From the NCBI GenBank assembly GCA_002084875.1, contig NBMH01000045.1, positions 1-64,000 on the forward strand: a stretch of 64,000 bases of DNA, given 5' to 3'. A model generated the notes under the pieces. That model was given only the letters and a program-made list of their open reading frames with translations. It made no database searches and was not told the DNA's origin. The position numbers and the translations under genes were made by a program. This document shows positions 24,820 to 33,666 of this stretch, one piece after another (positions within the stretch are counted from its first letter, which is position 1; each line of letters starts with the position of its first letter). Source of the DNA: Anaerolineaceae bacterium 4572_78. Lineage in GTDB: Bacteria > Chloroflexota > Anaerolineae > 4572-78.

Positions 24820-25647
24820 CTACAATTCATTTAAGTTCACTGTTTCTAGTTGCCTAAAGTTAGCATAACGCATTTCATACATCGGAACCATGTCTGCCAA
24901 ACGTGTAACCTGATAAAAGCCATGTTGGGGTAGATTACGGGCATTAATCAAAGTTTGCAAAAGTCGTAAACCTGCTTTTGCTTTCGATAGCCGCTTGAGC
25001 CTAAATTCAGTTTTTGCTTGATATTTAGGGAATATGATTGATTTTAAGGGTGCAAAGTTAGGCTGATAAATTTGCCCAAATTTGCTTGGGGGAATTAAAG
25101 AAGATATTGAGGTACTTAAAATATCAGCTTTATGTTTCTCAAAATCAAACAGGGTACTTAAAACAGGTTTGGCATGGGTTTTAACATTTAAGGGGCGAGT
25201 AAATCCATACGCCATAGAACTATCTAGGGGAATGAAAACCGCTTCATCCGTTAGATAGTCAAACCCTTGCCTTAGTAGCCAAATAGCCAACGTTGTTTTC
25301 CCTGCCCCACTACTACCAGGAAAAATGATGCTTTTGCCTTGTTTGACCACTCCTCCTGCATGGAGAAATAATCCTGCATGACATTCGTATGCTAGTTGAT
25401 AAAGTGCATCACCCAATAGCATGTTGCATAATTGGGCTTTGGAATTACCTTGATAAAGCAATTCCTCGTCTCGATAGGTAGTATATTCATTGTTTTGACA
25501 TGTCATGTGATAAGTCACATGGGGAACAATTGCTAAATCGGTGGGGATATACTGGTATAAAAAATAAAGTAATTCCTTTACCTGCGGAGTGTCATATTCA
25601 AATGCAAGGCTATTATTACCGAATGAAATACACATCTGCTCAGACAA
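24820..25647 (-). CDS. HprK-like (HPr kinase-related) P-loop kinase
   Basis: 275 aa. Central 'LFLHAGGVVKQGKSIIFPGSSGAGKTTLA' carries the Walker A loop, and 'YLTDEAVFIPL' supplies the acidic motif of HprK/P-type kinases. N-terminal 90 residues are an accessory domain. In other bacteria these stand-alone HprK-like proteins occur with PqqD-like and nucleotidyltransferase genes in RiPP (lasso-type) loci, where some phosphorylate the precursor. Overlaps the PqqD-like gene by eight bases. No precursor, B2 protease or cyclase is visible here. Confidence 0.85.
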   Translation of the reverse strand: MSEQMCISFGNNSLAFEYDTPQVKELLYFLYQYIPTDLAIVPHVTYHMTCQNNEYTTYRDEELLYQGNSKAQLCNMLLGDALYQLAYECHAGLFLHAGGVVKQGKSIIFPGSSGAGKTTLAIWLLRQGFDYLTDEAVFIPLDSSMAYGFTRPLNVKTHAKPVLSTLFDFEKHKADILSTSISSLIPPSKFGQIYQPNFAPLKSIIFPKYQAKTEFRLKRLSKAKAGLRLLQTLINARNLPQHGFYQVTRLADMVPMYEMRYANFRQLETVNLNEL

Positions 25648-25912
25648 ATTGAATGGCTCCCTGTTTTTGGAATTGTTCTAACAAACTTTTCGTTTGCTCG
25701 ATGATTGAATCAGTTGATTCTGGATAAGTATTGCTTAGCACTGTGATGATGTCTTGAACGGTACGCTTTCCGTCGCATAATTGCCAAATAATTGAGGCGG
25801 TCTGATTGCAATATAGAATGTTACGTCGGGATAGGTGAAACAATAAAATTTCACCGTCCATGACTTCAAGGTAGTAGTCGGGTTGTTTTTTTGGAATTTG
25901 GGTTATGTTCAT
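25640..25912 (-). CDS. PqqD-like (RRE fold) protein
   Basis: 90 aa, a small winged-helix RiPP recognition element. 'YYLEVMDGEILLFHLSRRNI' followed by 'YCNQTASIIWQLCDGKRTVQ' and 'DIITVLSNTYPE' is the PqqD pattern (beta hairpin, 'N.ta..iw.l.dG..tv.ei'). It would bind a leader peptide and present it to a partner enzyme. Three bases after the nucleotidyltransferase stop, and overlapping the HprK-like gene, so clearly one operon. Confidence 0.85.
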   Translation of the reverse strand: MNITQIPKKQPDYYLEVMDGEILLFHLSRRNILYCNQTASIIWQLCDGKRTVQDIITVLSNTYPESTDSIIEQTKSLLEQFQKQGAIQFV

Positions 25913-25915
25913 AGA

Positions 25916-27082
25916 TTATTTAACCGATTGCTTTAATCGTCCCACTAATTTTAATGGATGTATCTGCCAGCGATACCATAATTTAGCAAAAACAGACCGC
26001 CAACTAGCTATAGCAAAAATATAAAGAGGATGTTTAATCAAACGATATAAAAAAAGATATTGGGTCGTATCTAAACCGTAGTGTAATCGTAGCCACCATT
26101 CGGAAGGAAATAAGGTCGCTCGTAAAATTGGTTTATAGCCTTTATTTTCTTGGGGCTTAAAGGGAACACGGGGCCAGCCCGAAAATTCTTCGCCGATGCC
26201 CTGTGGTTTCGGACCAACTTTTATCGGGGCGGCTGATAATAATTGTGCTGACAATGGTGTAAAGCAATGAAATAAAGATAACATATTTAATATCAAGGGA
26301 TATTCCTTAGTGATATGTGTCCAATCAATATCCAAAGCAAATTTTTCAGCGATGCCGACAATATCAGCAACCCATATCAAACGAATAGGCTCCCACACAT
26401 TAGCATGGTAGGCAACATGTTGACATAAATGCCATAGCATATCTTCATAGCCCAGTGTATAAGCCGTCGTACCATCGATTGGAAATGATATTTGTGGGAC
26501 AGTTAAATCATCAAACGTCATGGAAATTGGATAGTAGGCATCAAACAAATTATGATGAATTTCTACCGACACAGTCATCCCTTGCGACTGTCTGTCGGCG
26601 ATGGGAAGATGTTTATCGGAATATAATTCGTTATTGGGTAATGGAGCATCAAATCCTAAATTGGCAAGTATTTGTTGTGCTTGCTTTGCTTCTGATTTTT
26701 TTACCAAAATATCCATATCTCGTTTTGGACGTAGATTTGGTTCGGGGTACAACAAATAGGATAACGCCATTCCTTTCAATAAAATTGCTCGAATGCCCGC
26801 TTGCTGAAAGGCGGAAAGAATTTCATGCAAAGATTCCGTTAAAATACGGTTTGCATGTTTATGCCGAAGATATAAAGCCTGTAACTCACGCCTAACATTA
26901 TTGGGATGTTCTATTTTACCATCCTTCAAATAACGACAAACCAGTGGAGCCAAGCCTTGTTGTTCTGCAAGCAACGGGATGTCATCCCAAATTTCAACCT
27001 GTTTAGAAAATTCAAGCAATTGTTGATAATTTTCTTCTGTAAAATTTATTCGGCTACAAAGTGTTAGTAATTGAGTTGACAT
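25916..27082 (-). CDS. Nucleotidyltransferase family protein (NTP_transf_5 type)
   Basis: About 388 aa. Contains 'AGIRAILLKGMALSYLLYPE' and 'LRPKRDMDILVKKSEAKQA', the K-G and D-x-D metal motifs of uncharacterised nucleotidyltransferases found with HprK/PqqD genes. The C-terminal region ('YEDMLWHLCQHVAYHANVW', 'VADIVGIAEKFALDIDWTHI') also matches that family. I take the ATG at 27082; the track start is TTG without a good site. First gene of the three-gene operon. Substrate unknown; peptide or small-molecule nucleotidylation is possible. Confidence 0.82.
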   Translation of the reverse strand: MSTQLLTLCSRINFTEENYQQLLEFSKQVEIWDDIPLLAEQQGLAPLVCRYLKDGKIEHPNNVRRELQALYLRHKHANRILTESLHEILSAFQQAGIRAILLKGMALSYLLYPEPNLRPKRDMDILVKKSEAKQAQQILANLGFDAPLPNNELYSDKHLPIADRQSQGMTVSVEIHHNLFDAYYPISMTFDDLTVPQISFPIDGTTAYTLGYEDMLWHLCQHVAYHANVWEPIRLIWVADIVGIAEKFALDIDWTHITKEYPLILNMLSLFHCFTPLSAQLLSAAPIKVGPKPQGIGEEFSGWPRVPFKPQENKGYKPILRATLFPSEWWLRLHYGLDTTQYLFLYRLIKHPLYIFAIASWRSVFAKLWYRWQIHPLKLVGRLKQSVK

Positions 27083-27274
27083 ACAAAGATATTTTCCATA
27101 GAAACTAAAATTCAAGGCGTTTCTTGAAAATTACCATAAAAATATGCGAATGTAAAATCGCAAGGAATAATTATTCATAATAACGGTTATTTTATTGAGG
27201 TTTGCCTGTTTCATGGTCATGTGGTAAAATGCCTAAAATGATTATATATTTCTCTTTTCAGATGAGGAGATAGC

Positions 27275-27850
27275 ATGACATTCAAAAAAATAACCGCTTT
27301 AATTCTCATAGTTATAGTTATGTCAAGCATAACGGCATGTTCCGATTATTTGCCTGAATTTTTAACGGATAATGTGGATGTAGAAAATGTGGAATACAGT
27401 CTTGAATATCAGCCTCCTTTCTCACCTGTTACATTTGTGATAGAGGATGGAGACATAAAAATAGTGAGTGGCTTGTCCCTTGTTACCCCAATTGGTCGAT
27501 TCGGTTTGCAAGCAGATTATCCTATAGCTGAAACAAATCAAGTAACGTTGGTGATTCAAGACCGTACAAAGCAGACCAGCGATGTTTATCATGTTTCGGT
27601 GGAGGATGATGTACGACTTTTAATCAGTGGTACATCAGAAATTATATTTCGGCATGGATCGTTAGTGATTGATGTTACTGGCGGGCAGGTTGAGGCGATT
27701 CGTTTTACCAATGACCCTACTGATAATCTTGCCGACTTACGAACTGATCAAGTAGCAGGTGTTTCGCAATCAAGGACTGCCAAATCCAAGCAAGTTTCCG
27801 TTTTTCAGATTGATGTAGATGAGGAAGGTAAAGTTGACATCCAAAAATAA
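27275..27850 (+). CDS. Predicted lipoprotein of unknown function
   Basis: 191 aa. Signal peptide 'KKITALILIVIVMSSITAC' ends in a lipobox with Cys at residue 22, so it is probably membrane-anchored on the outer face. The mature part is beta-rich with no motif I recognise. Good ribosome site (GAGGAG). Its last codons overlap the start of the next gene, which is also an envelope protein. Confidence 0.7.
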   Translation: MTFKKITALILIVIVMSSITACSDYLPEFLTDNVDVENVEYSLEYQPPFSPVTFVIEDGDIKIVSGLSLVTPIGRFGLQADYPIAETNQVTLVIQDRTKQTSDVYHVSVEDDVRLLISGTSEIIFRHGSLVIDVTGGQVEAIRFTNDPTDNLADLRTDQVAGVSQSRTAKSKQVSVFQIDVDEEGKVDIQK

Positions 27851-28652
27851 TTTCTCGATTTTTGTCAAACTATGTGCCATATTGCTATTTATCATTGTGA
27901 TACTTAGCATATCACATGAGAAACATGCCATAGCCTCACCGTCTTTTCAAGGAGATTCTTTGACCATTATCTCCTATCCTAATGATGGTGAAGTGGTGCG
28001 AGGTATTGTTTCAGTGCGCGGCAGTGCAGTTCATCCCGCATTTAATCGCTATGAAATTCATTACACCAAAGAGCCTGTTGAACGAAATGACCAGTGGATT
28101 CTTAACGTTACCGCTACTCAACCGATAATGAACGGTGAACTGGCAATTTGGGATACGACAAATTTGCCTGATGGATATTATCGCTTAAGGTTGCGTGTTA
28201 TATACGCCAATGGTAGCTATGGTGAAGAAGAACGAGAAAACATCGTTGTGGCAAACACCCTTGTGGCTGATACGCCAACATCTATACCGATAGTAACTGA
28301 AACACCAACACCTGACATTATCGGTGTACTCCAAACTGCAACCCCTGTTCAACAACAAGGAACATCTACCCCAATTCCAGCTACCTCTACCATTATTATC
28401 GAAATGCCTGTCATGCCGCATGGCACAGCAACTTTGCGTCTCTTAACAATGACCTTTACATTGCCAACCCCTCGCCCCACGAATGAAGGGCTTCCAATTC
28501 CAGAAATAGTTATAGACACCGACCCGTTACGGTCGGGGTGCTTGTTGGGAGCAGGAGGGATGTTTGCTATTTTCATCTTGTTTGGGGTGCTTGCGGCTAT
28601 TCGCATCCTTTTCATAGGATTTATCCAACAATGGAGATACTGGAGAAGGTAG
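27834..28652 (+). CDS. Predicted exported protein with Ig-like domain and C-terminal TM helix
   Basis: About 272 aa. Signal-type helix ('FVKLCAILLFIIVILSI'), a beta-sandwich domain beginning 'IISYPNDGEVVRGIVSVRGS' (Ig-like 'inclusion/stabilisation' type), a Thr/Pro-rich spacer, and a TM helix 'AGGMFAIFILFGVLAAIRIL' with a basic tail. I favour the TTG at 27834 because GAGGAAGG sits five bases before it; the ATG at 27819 lacks a site. Overlaps the lipoprotein gene. Confidence 0.7.
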   Translation: MTSKNNFSIFVKLCAILLFIIVILSISHEKHAIASPSFQGDSLTIISYPNDGEVVRGIVSVRGSAVHPAFNRYEIHYTKEPVERNDQWILNVTATQPIMNGELAIWDTTNLPDGYYRLRLRVIYANGSYGEEERENIVVANTLVADTPTSIPIVTETPTPDIIGVLQTATPVQQQGTSTPIPATSTIIIEMPVMPHGTATLRLLTMTFTLPTPRPTNEGLPIPEIVIDTDPLRSGCLLGAGGMFAIFILFGVLAAIRILFIGFIQQWRYWRR

Positions 28653-28653
28653 T

Positions 28654-29115
28654 ATGCCAATTTCATTCAAGTGGTTCGGTCGCTCTAAAGCCGTGGCACC
28701 TGTTGAATGGTTATTTGTTGGGTTAGGTAATCCAGGCAAAAAATATGCCCAAACACGCCATAACGCAGGTTTCCATGTGGTGAATAGATTTGTCCAATCA
28801 GAAAACCTGTCATTTGATGAACATCGAAGTGATGGCTTATTAGCACGCGGTATCGTCGCTGATGTGCCGATTGGTATACTTAAACCACTAACGTACATGA
28901 ATCTAAGTGGTAAATCTGTGGCACCAGTTGCTCGATTTTATAAAGTCCCAATAGATAAAATCGTGGTGATTTTGTCACCCACAGCTCATGTGTTACAAGA
29001 ATTTTCAAAAGCAGAATGGGAATTAATGACACATACTTATGATAAAGCACAACAGACTATTCTGGCTATCATTCAACATGGGATTGAGTATGCCATGAAT
29101 AATTTTAATTGTTAA
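28654..29115 (+). CDS. pth: Peptidyl-tRNA hydrolase with internal deletion (catalytic core missing)
   Basis: Pth normally frees tRNA from stalled peptidyl-tRNA and is about 190-200 aa; this ORF is 153 with a 20-residue leader. The N-terminal third is intact: 'LFVGLGNPGKKYAQTRHNAG' (catalytic His) and 'ILKPLTYMNLSGKSV'. After 'FYKVPIDKIVVI' it jumps to 'LSPTAHVLQEFSKAEWELM', the family's C-terminal 'DYVLxxFSxxE' segment. About 60-65 residues are lost in frame, including the catalytic Asp motif (HDDLDLP-type) and the GGSAGHNG loop. Unlikely to hydrolyse peptidyl-tRNA, so a second Pth activity must exist or the assembly is wrong here. Confidence 0.85.
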   Translation: MPISFKWFGRSKAVAPVEWLFVGLGNPGKKYAQTRHNAGFHVVNRFVQSENLSFDEHRSDGLLARGIVADVPIGILKPLTYMNLSGKSVAPVARFYKVPIDKIVVILSPTAHVLQEFSKAEWELMTHTYDKAQQTILAIIQHGIEYAMNNFNC

Positions 29116-29131
29116 ACAACAGTAGGAAAAC

Positions 29132-29551
29132 ATGAAAAAAATATTAAAAAAAGCATGTGGTGCCGTTATTTTTCGGCGAGAAAATAATCAAATTCTTTAC
29201 TTAACTGTTTTGTACAAAAGTGGACTTGACTATTGGGGTTTAGTCAAGGGACATGTTGAATCTGGTGAAACAGAACACGAAACAGCCAAACGTGAAATTG
29301 CCGAAGAAGTTGGGCTGACCAATCTTACATTTTACGACGGCTTTCGCATAGAAGGCAAATATAATCCAACCCCTAATATTAAGAAATTAGTTGTCTTTTT
29401 CTTGGCAGAAGCACATACTGCTAAAATCACTTTACAATTATCGGAGCAAGTAGACTACCGCTGGTTGCCTTTTGAAGACATGATGAAACAACTAAAATAT
29501 AAGCAAAATCGGAAGTTTGTTCGAAAGGCGGATGCGTTTCTGAAAGAATAA
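29132..29551 (+). CDS. Nudix hydrolase, diadenosine tetraphosphatase-like
   Basis: 139 aa. The Nudix box 'GHVESGETEHETAKREIAEEVG' is complete. N-terminal 'KKACGAVIFRRENNQILYL' and 'YWGLVKGHVE' resemble asymmetrical Ap4A hydrolases of the bis(5'-nucleosyl)-tetraphosphatase group. Located 17 bases after the defective pth. The last 125 bases are overlapped by the read-through end of the convergent trmH ORF. Confidence 0.9.
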   Translation: MKKILKKACGAVIFRRENNQILYLTVLYKSGLDYWGLVKGHVESGETEHETAKREIAEEVGLTNLTFYDGFRIEGKYNPTPNIKKLVVFFLAEAHTAKITLQLSEQVDYRWLPFEDMMKQLKYKQNRKFVRKADAFLKE

Positions 29552-30242
29552 AAAAAATAGGTGGCAGGGGGGAGGGCACCCCCCGGAGGGGGCGGGCTCC
29601 ATGTGAGGCAGTTTTAGTAAGCCACTCAATTTGCAAGTCAATGGTTTCGTCAGACGTTAAATGCCAATCAATATCAGAATTTCTAAGCCGATGGGTCAGA
29701 TGAAATAAACAAATAGCGGCACAGACGGAAATATTCAAGCTCTGCGTAAAACCCCACATGGGAATCGTTAGCCATACGTCTGCCATAGCATGCACTTCTT
29801 CACTCAGACCAGGCTTTTCCCCACCAAAACATAGGGCAATTTTTTGTCTAAGGTCAAGTTCATGGATAGAAATACTGTCATCGCGAAGCGTTGTAGCTAC
29901 AATTTGATAACCATCGTTTTTTAAGTCCGTTAAACACGTAGCTACATTGTTCTCATCGGTATGACAATACTTTTTAAGATTAATCCATTTGGATGCACCC
30001 AAAACAATATCAGGGTTGACACGGTAAGCATGCTCCTTTTCGATGATGTGAATATCTTGAATCCCAAAACATTCGCATGAACGAATAACCGCACTAGCAT
30101 TATGCGGTTGGTATATGTTTTCTAACACAGTGCATACATGACGAGTCCGTTCCATCAGAGTCTGGTCAATCAGACTCCGTTTGCGTTCAGTGACAAAATT
30201 AGAAAGGTAATCAATTAGTTTTAGTTTTAGTTCGGTTTTCAT
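29427..30242 (-). CDS. trmH: tRNA (guanosine(18)-2'-O)-methyltransferase TrmH, aberrant C-terminus
   Basis: SPOUT methyltransferase for Gm18 in tRNA. 'VLENIYQPHNASAVIRSCE' (motif 1), 'ALCFGGEKPGLSEE' (motif 2) and 'IPMWGFTQSLNISVCAAICL' (motif 3) are intact, and the family-typical 'LQIEWLTKTA' helix follows. Beyond this, about 58 residues ('SHGARPLRGVPSPLPPIFF' onward) have no homology. They come from a GC-rich repeat and then read antisense through the Nudix gene. The ancestral stop probably lay near 29610. Confidence 0.88.
   Translation of the reverse strand: MKTELKLKLIDYLSNFVTERKRSLIDQTLMERTRHVCTVLENIYQPHNASAVIRSCECFGIQDIHIIEKEHAYRVNPDIVLGASKWINLKKYCHTDENNVATCLTDLKNDGYQIVATTLRDDSISIHELDLRQKIALCFGGEKPGLSEEVHAMADVWLTIPMWGFTQSLNISVCAAICLFHLTHRLRNSDIDWHLTSDETIDLQIEWLTKTASHGARPLRGVPSPLPPIFFILSETHPPFEQTSDFAYILVVSSCLQKATSGSLLAPIIVK
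29561..29601. repeat. Short GC-rich block (family D-like)
   Basis: 'ggtggcaggggggagggcaccccccggagggggcgggctcc', far more GC-rich than its surroundings. It forms the junction where the trmH frame loses homology. Confidence 0.6.
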
Positions 30243-30278
30243 ATTTATATTTGCTAAGGGTAAGAATTGTAATTTTAA

Positions 30279-30403
30279 ACCCTACACGATGATAAGACAT
30301 GTGTCCCATATTCCTACATGTTCTACCTGAAAAAAATAGCATTGAACAGCCCTGAATTGTAGGGGCGTACTATTCAACAGCCCTGAGAATTGTAGGGGCG
30401 TGT
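30279..30403. repeat. Dispersed repeat block overlapping the metG 3' end
   Basis: 'ccctacacgatgataagacatgtgtcccatattcctacatgttctacctgaaaaaaatagcattgaacagccctgaattgtaggggcgtac' plus a second 'caacagccctgagaattgtaggggcgtg'. Matches 17989-18080 closely. The second arm encodes the last residues of MetRS. Confidence 0.88.
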
Positions 30404-32112
30404 TTTTGTAAAGGCTGTCCTGCTGATAACTGACTTGGTTGCCATTTTCCAATAACATCACTGGCATCATAACTAAGAATCACATGAGAACTGTTTGCTT
30501 CTGCAACTGTTTCTTTATGCAATGTGCCAAATAATTGTCCTTCGTAACCGAGTAACTCATGCAGTGTTTGGCATGTAAACGGTAGGAATGGAGCCAAAAG
30601 TATCTTCAAACTATCAATAACTTTTAAGGCAACATAAATTGTCGTACCAGATAAATCTTTATCGGTCTTAAACGTTTTCCAAGGAGCCTTGTGGTCAAAA
30701 TAAACATTAGTTGCTCTGGCAAGGGCAAAGGCGGCTTCTTGAGCGGCTCTTAATTTTGTTGATTCGATTAGCTGTCCAACTGCGACAAAGGCGGCTTCTG
30801 CTTTTGCGAGGATTTCTTTATCCATTTCATCAAATTTAGCAGGCAAAGGTACTTGTTTATCAAATCGCTTGTAAGCAAAACCCAAAACACGATTAACCAG
30901 ATTTCCCCATGTGGCGACCAATTCGTTATTATTTCGACGCACAAACTCGGCAAAACTAAAATCCGTATCGCGGCTTTCAGGTGCGATAGCGTTTAAGCAA
31001 TAACGTATTGGGTCGGGGTCATAACGCTCTAACATGTCATGTGTCCATACAGCATAATTGCGACTAGTACTTAACTGAGTGCCTTCCATTGTCAAGTATT
31101 CGTTAGAAACGACATTAAATGGTAAATTTAACCGTTTATTTTTGGAATCATCCTCAAGATACAATTGTCTATCGAGTGAGATAAGTTCGGCGGGCCAGAT
31201 AACCGAATGAAAAGGAATATTATCTTTGCCCATGAAGTAAAACGTTTTTGCTTTGGGATGATACCACCAGTCATGCCATGCTTTGGGTGTTCCTTGATTT
31301 TCTGCCCATTCAATGCAAGCGGTTAAATAGCCCATGACAGCCTCAGCCCAGACATAAAGTCTCTTATTTTCGTAGCCTTTGACAGGGATATGTACCCCCC
31401 ATTTAATATCACGTGTGATAGGACGACCTTTTAAGCCTTGCTCGACATAACTTCGACTGAAATTAATCACATTTGGTCGCCAAAATTCTTTATCATCATT
31501 AAGATAAGCGGCGATGTCATTTTCAAGTTTTGCCAGGTCAAGAAAGTAATGTTCTGTCTCGCGTAATTCTAAAGTAGAGTCATCGTTTGTAGCATGCGGC
31601 TCAATCAAATCTATGGGGTCAAGTAGAGTGCCGCAATTATCGCATTGGTCGCCACGTGCCGATTCATAATCACATTTGGGGCATGTCCCCTCAATATATC
31701 TATCAGGTAAAAACCGTTGTTGACCAAGCGAGTAATATTGTTGTTGTACTTCTTTGTACAAATAACCATTTTCAAGCCATCTCTTAAACATGTCTTGAGC
31801 AATCATATGATGACTTTCGGTATCGGTATGGGTGAACATGTCATAGCTAATGCCAATATTGATGAAGGTATCCAAAAATCGAAGGTGATACCGTTCAAAA
31901 ACATCTTTGGGACTGATACCTTCCGCATCTGCTTTGACAGTAATCGGTGTGCCATGTGTATCTGAGCCTGAAACCATCAGCACTTTATTTCCTTTCAGGC
32001 GGTGATAGCGGGCAAAAATATCGGCGGGGATAAAATTCCCTGCCATGTGACCGAGATGTTGGTCACCATTAGCATAAGGCCATGCTGTGCAAACTAGAAT
32101 ATGTTCTGACAT
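30370..32112 (-). CDS. metG: Methionyl-tRNA synthetase, repeat-derived C-terminus
   Basis: Charges tRNA-Met. Class I motif 'AWPYANGDQHLGHMAGN', Zn-knuckle 'CPKCDYESARGDQCDNCG' and anticodon-binding helices are present. The KMSKS loop reads 'EGTQLSTSRNYAVW'; the first Lys of the usual K-[MF]-S-x-S is Gln here, a notable change at a catalytic loop. The C-terminus follows the family to 'WQPSQLSAGQPL', then ends 'QKHAPTILRAVE', encoded by a dispersed repeat in place of the usual final helix. 580 aa. Confidence 0.93.
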   Translation of the reverse strand: MSEHILVCTAWPYANGDQHLGHMAGNFIPADIFARYHRLKGNKVLMVSGSDTHGTPITVKADAEGISPKDVFERYHLRFLDTFINIGISYDMFTHTDTESHHMIAQDMFKRWLENGYLYKEVQQQYYSLGQQRFLPDRYIEGTCPKCDYESARGDQCDNCGTLLDPIDLIEPHATNDDSTLELRETEHYFLDLAKLENDIAAYLNDDKEFWRPNVINFSRSYVEQGLKGRPITRDIKWGVHIPVKGYENKRLYVWAEAVMGYLTACIEWAENQGTPKAWHDWWYHPKAKTFYFMGKDNIPFHSVIWPAELISLDRQLYLEDDSKNKRLNLPFNVVSNEYLTMEGTQLSTSRNYAVWTHDMLERYDPDPIRYCLNAIAPESRDTDFSFAEFVRRNNNELVATWGNLVNRVLGFAYKRFDKQVPLPAKFDEMDKEILAKAEAAFVAVGQLIESTKLRAAQEAAFALARATNVYFDHKAPWKTFKTDKDLSGTTIYVALKVIDSLKILLAPFLPFTCQTLHELLGYEGQLFGTLHKETVAEANSSHVILSYDASDVIGKWQPSQLSAGQPLQKHAPTILRAVE

Positions 32113-32297
32113 TGTCAGACCCCCAACTGTAAAAGTCTCATAAACCTGTCAGGTCTGGATCCAGGTAGCAGGTGTTTCAGAACCTTGATTGCAAAACTAT
32201 GACAATGATTCTCTACAACCTAAATCACAATTTGTTTAGGGCTACCAACTTTTGCTTGGGTCTTAGCTGTTGGAAACTCCCGATTTCTAGTCGCGTG

Positions 32298-33314
32298 TTA
32301 CTGACTCGTACGCTGAATGCCAAATTCAAGTTTTGGTGGTATAGCTAAATTAAATCGAGTCAGCATGTATTGAAGCGTGACCGCTTCCGTACTTTGCTCC
32401 GCATTTTCATCCCCAGCCGCCCGTAAGGCAAGTTCCATGTGGGCTTTAGTTTCCTTAGCCCACAGTAACACCAGTGCTTCTTGTGGCAATACCGCTAATG
32501 AAGTCACCTTAGGAACATCAGGTGTTGGTGTGGGAGGAGGTTGTCCTTCTTCAACTGGTTCAGGTTCAGGTTCAGGCATTTCTAGCCATGGTCCGACACG
32601 AATGACCTTCGCTCTTTGAACAGTAATTTGGGTGGCACGACGAGCCCGTTGACGTTCGGAAGGATAAACAATACTTGGAAAGTCCTCATCCTCAATAATG
32701 AGTCGTCCTTCTTCTGTGTACAGTGTTGTTTGTATAGTTCCGTCAACATCTTCTGAAAGAAACGAACTTAAGTTAGGTAAAATGGTTTGAAATTCAGGGT
32801 CAATATCCACAAACGAAATGCTAATTAAAACATCAACCACATCACCAGGTTTAATAGCATAAGCTACACTACTTGTCATGTTAATAGGAAAAGCAACCAT
32901 AACATGACCAGGTGGAATCAGAAAGGCGGCATCTTCTTCAAGGGTTCCCCTACCCCCAAGATAACTCTCATAGATGACAGCACCTTGTGGTATTTCAACT
33001 ATTGCGATTTTATTCACGGTCTCATTCTTACGAGTCAACACATCTGTATCATCAGGAAATTGCCGAGCATCTCTCTCTTCGGTTTGGAGAGCATCGAAAG
33101 GAAGGGAACTTCCCCGTGGAATTGGTTGACGAGCAACAAGTACTTCTCTCATTGGTATTTCTTCGTCTTCGGATGGTAATTCTACTGGTATTTCCTCTGG
33201 TTGAGACATGTAATAATAAATCCCTCCCGCTATACCTATTACTACTAAAAGTAAGACTATTCCACCAACTATAAATAATCGTTGCCGTTGTTGTCTTTGT
33301 CTTGGTTCTTGCAT
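32298..33314 (-). CDS. SAF-domain protein, CpaB/RcpC-like (Flp pilus assembly)
   Basis: 338 aa. One N-terminal TM helix ('LFIVGGIVLLLVVIGIAGGIYYY'), then an SAF domain beginning 'EVLVARQPIPRGSSLPFDAL' and the RcpC-like segment 'VMVAFPINMTSSVAYAIKPGDVVDVLIS'. An acidic Pro-rich spacer 'EMPEPEPEPVEEGQPPPTPT' precedes a C-terminal helical end. CpaB proteins stabilise the Tad/Flp pilus secretin, but no other tad genes lie in the window. The upstream spacer 33315-33666 shows no gene. Confidence 0.85.
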   Translation of the reverse strand: MQEPRQRQQRQRLFIVGGIVLLLVVIGIAGGIYYYMSQPEEIPVELPSEDEEIPMREVLVARQPIPRGSSLPFDALQTEERDARQFPDDTDVLTRKNETVNKIAIVEIPQGAVIYESYLGGRGTLEEDAAFLIPPGHVMVAFPINMTSSVAYAIKPGDVVDVLISISFVDIDPEFQTILPNLSSFLSEDVDGTIQTTLYTEEGRLIIEDEDFPSIVYPSERQRARRATQITVQRAKVIRVGPWLEMPEPEPEPVEEGQPPPTPTPDVPKVTSLAVLPQEALVLLWAKETKAHMELALRAAGDENAEQSTEAVTLQYMLTRFNLAIPPKLEFGIQRTSQ

Positions 33315-33409
33315 ATTTTTCCTCTAATTTAAAATAGCGTGTAACAAAAAATTAAAGTCGTTTTGAAAACAGAGTCGTAAACAAAAGTGATAAATCTTAT
33401 TCTGGCGGC

Positions 33410-33482
33410 TGAAGCTAATCAACCTGTGCTTGCTCACGCAATCGCTCTCTCGATGCCGTTAGACTCGGTGGGCAGTTGACAG
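33410..33482. repeat. Dispersed element shared with 48896-48950
   Basis: 'ctgaagctaatcaacctgtgc' and 'gatgccgttagactcggtggg' recur at 48902-48947 (there 'gatgctgttaggctcggtggg' and 'caggttgattagcttcag', in altered order and orientation). Lies in the 33315-33666 spacer, followed by a direct repeat 'gtttgattctcctagttc' x2 near 33490-33525. Origin unknown. Confidence 0.6.
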
Positions 33483-33666
33483 TTACTTTAGTTTGATTCT
33501 CCTAGTTCGTTTGATTCTCCTAGTTCACAACTCATTCACCATTATTATAACACAAACAAAAATTTTACGCAACCAAACAACTTATTTTATCGTATTTACT
33601 GTATAACTTATTATTGGAATCGCAAAGTTAGTTTTGTCATTCTAATTTTTCATGGGAGTAAAATTT

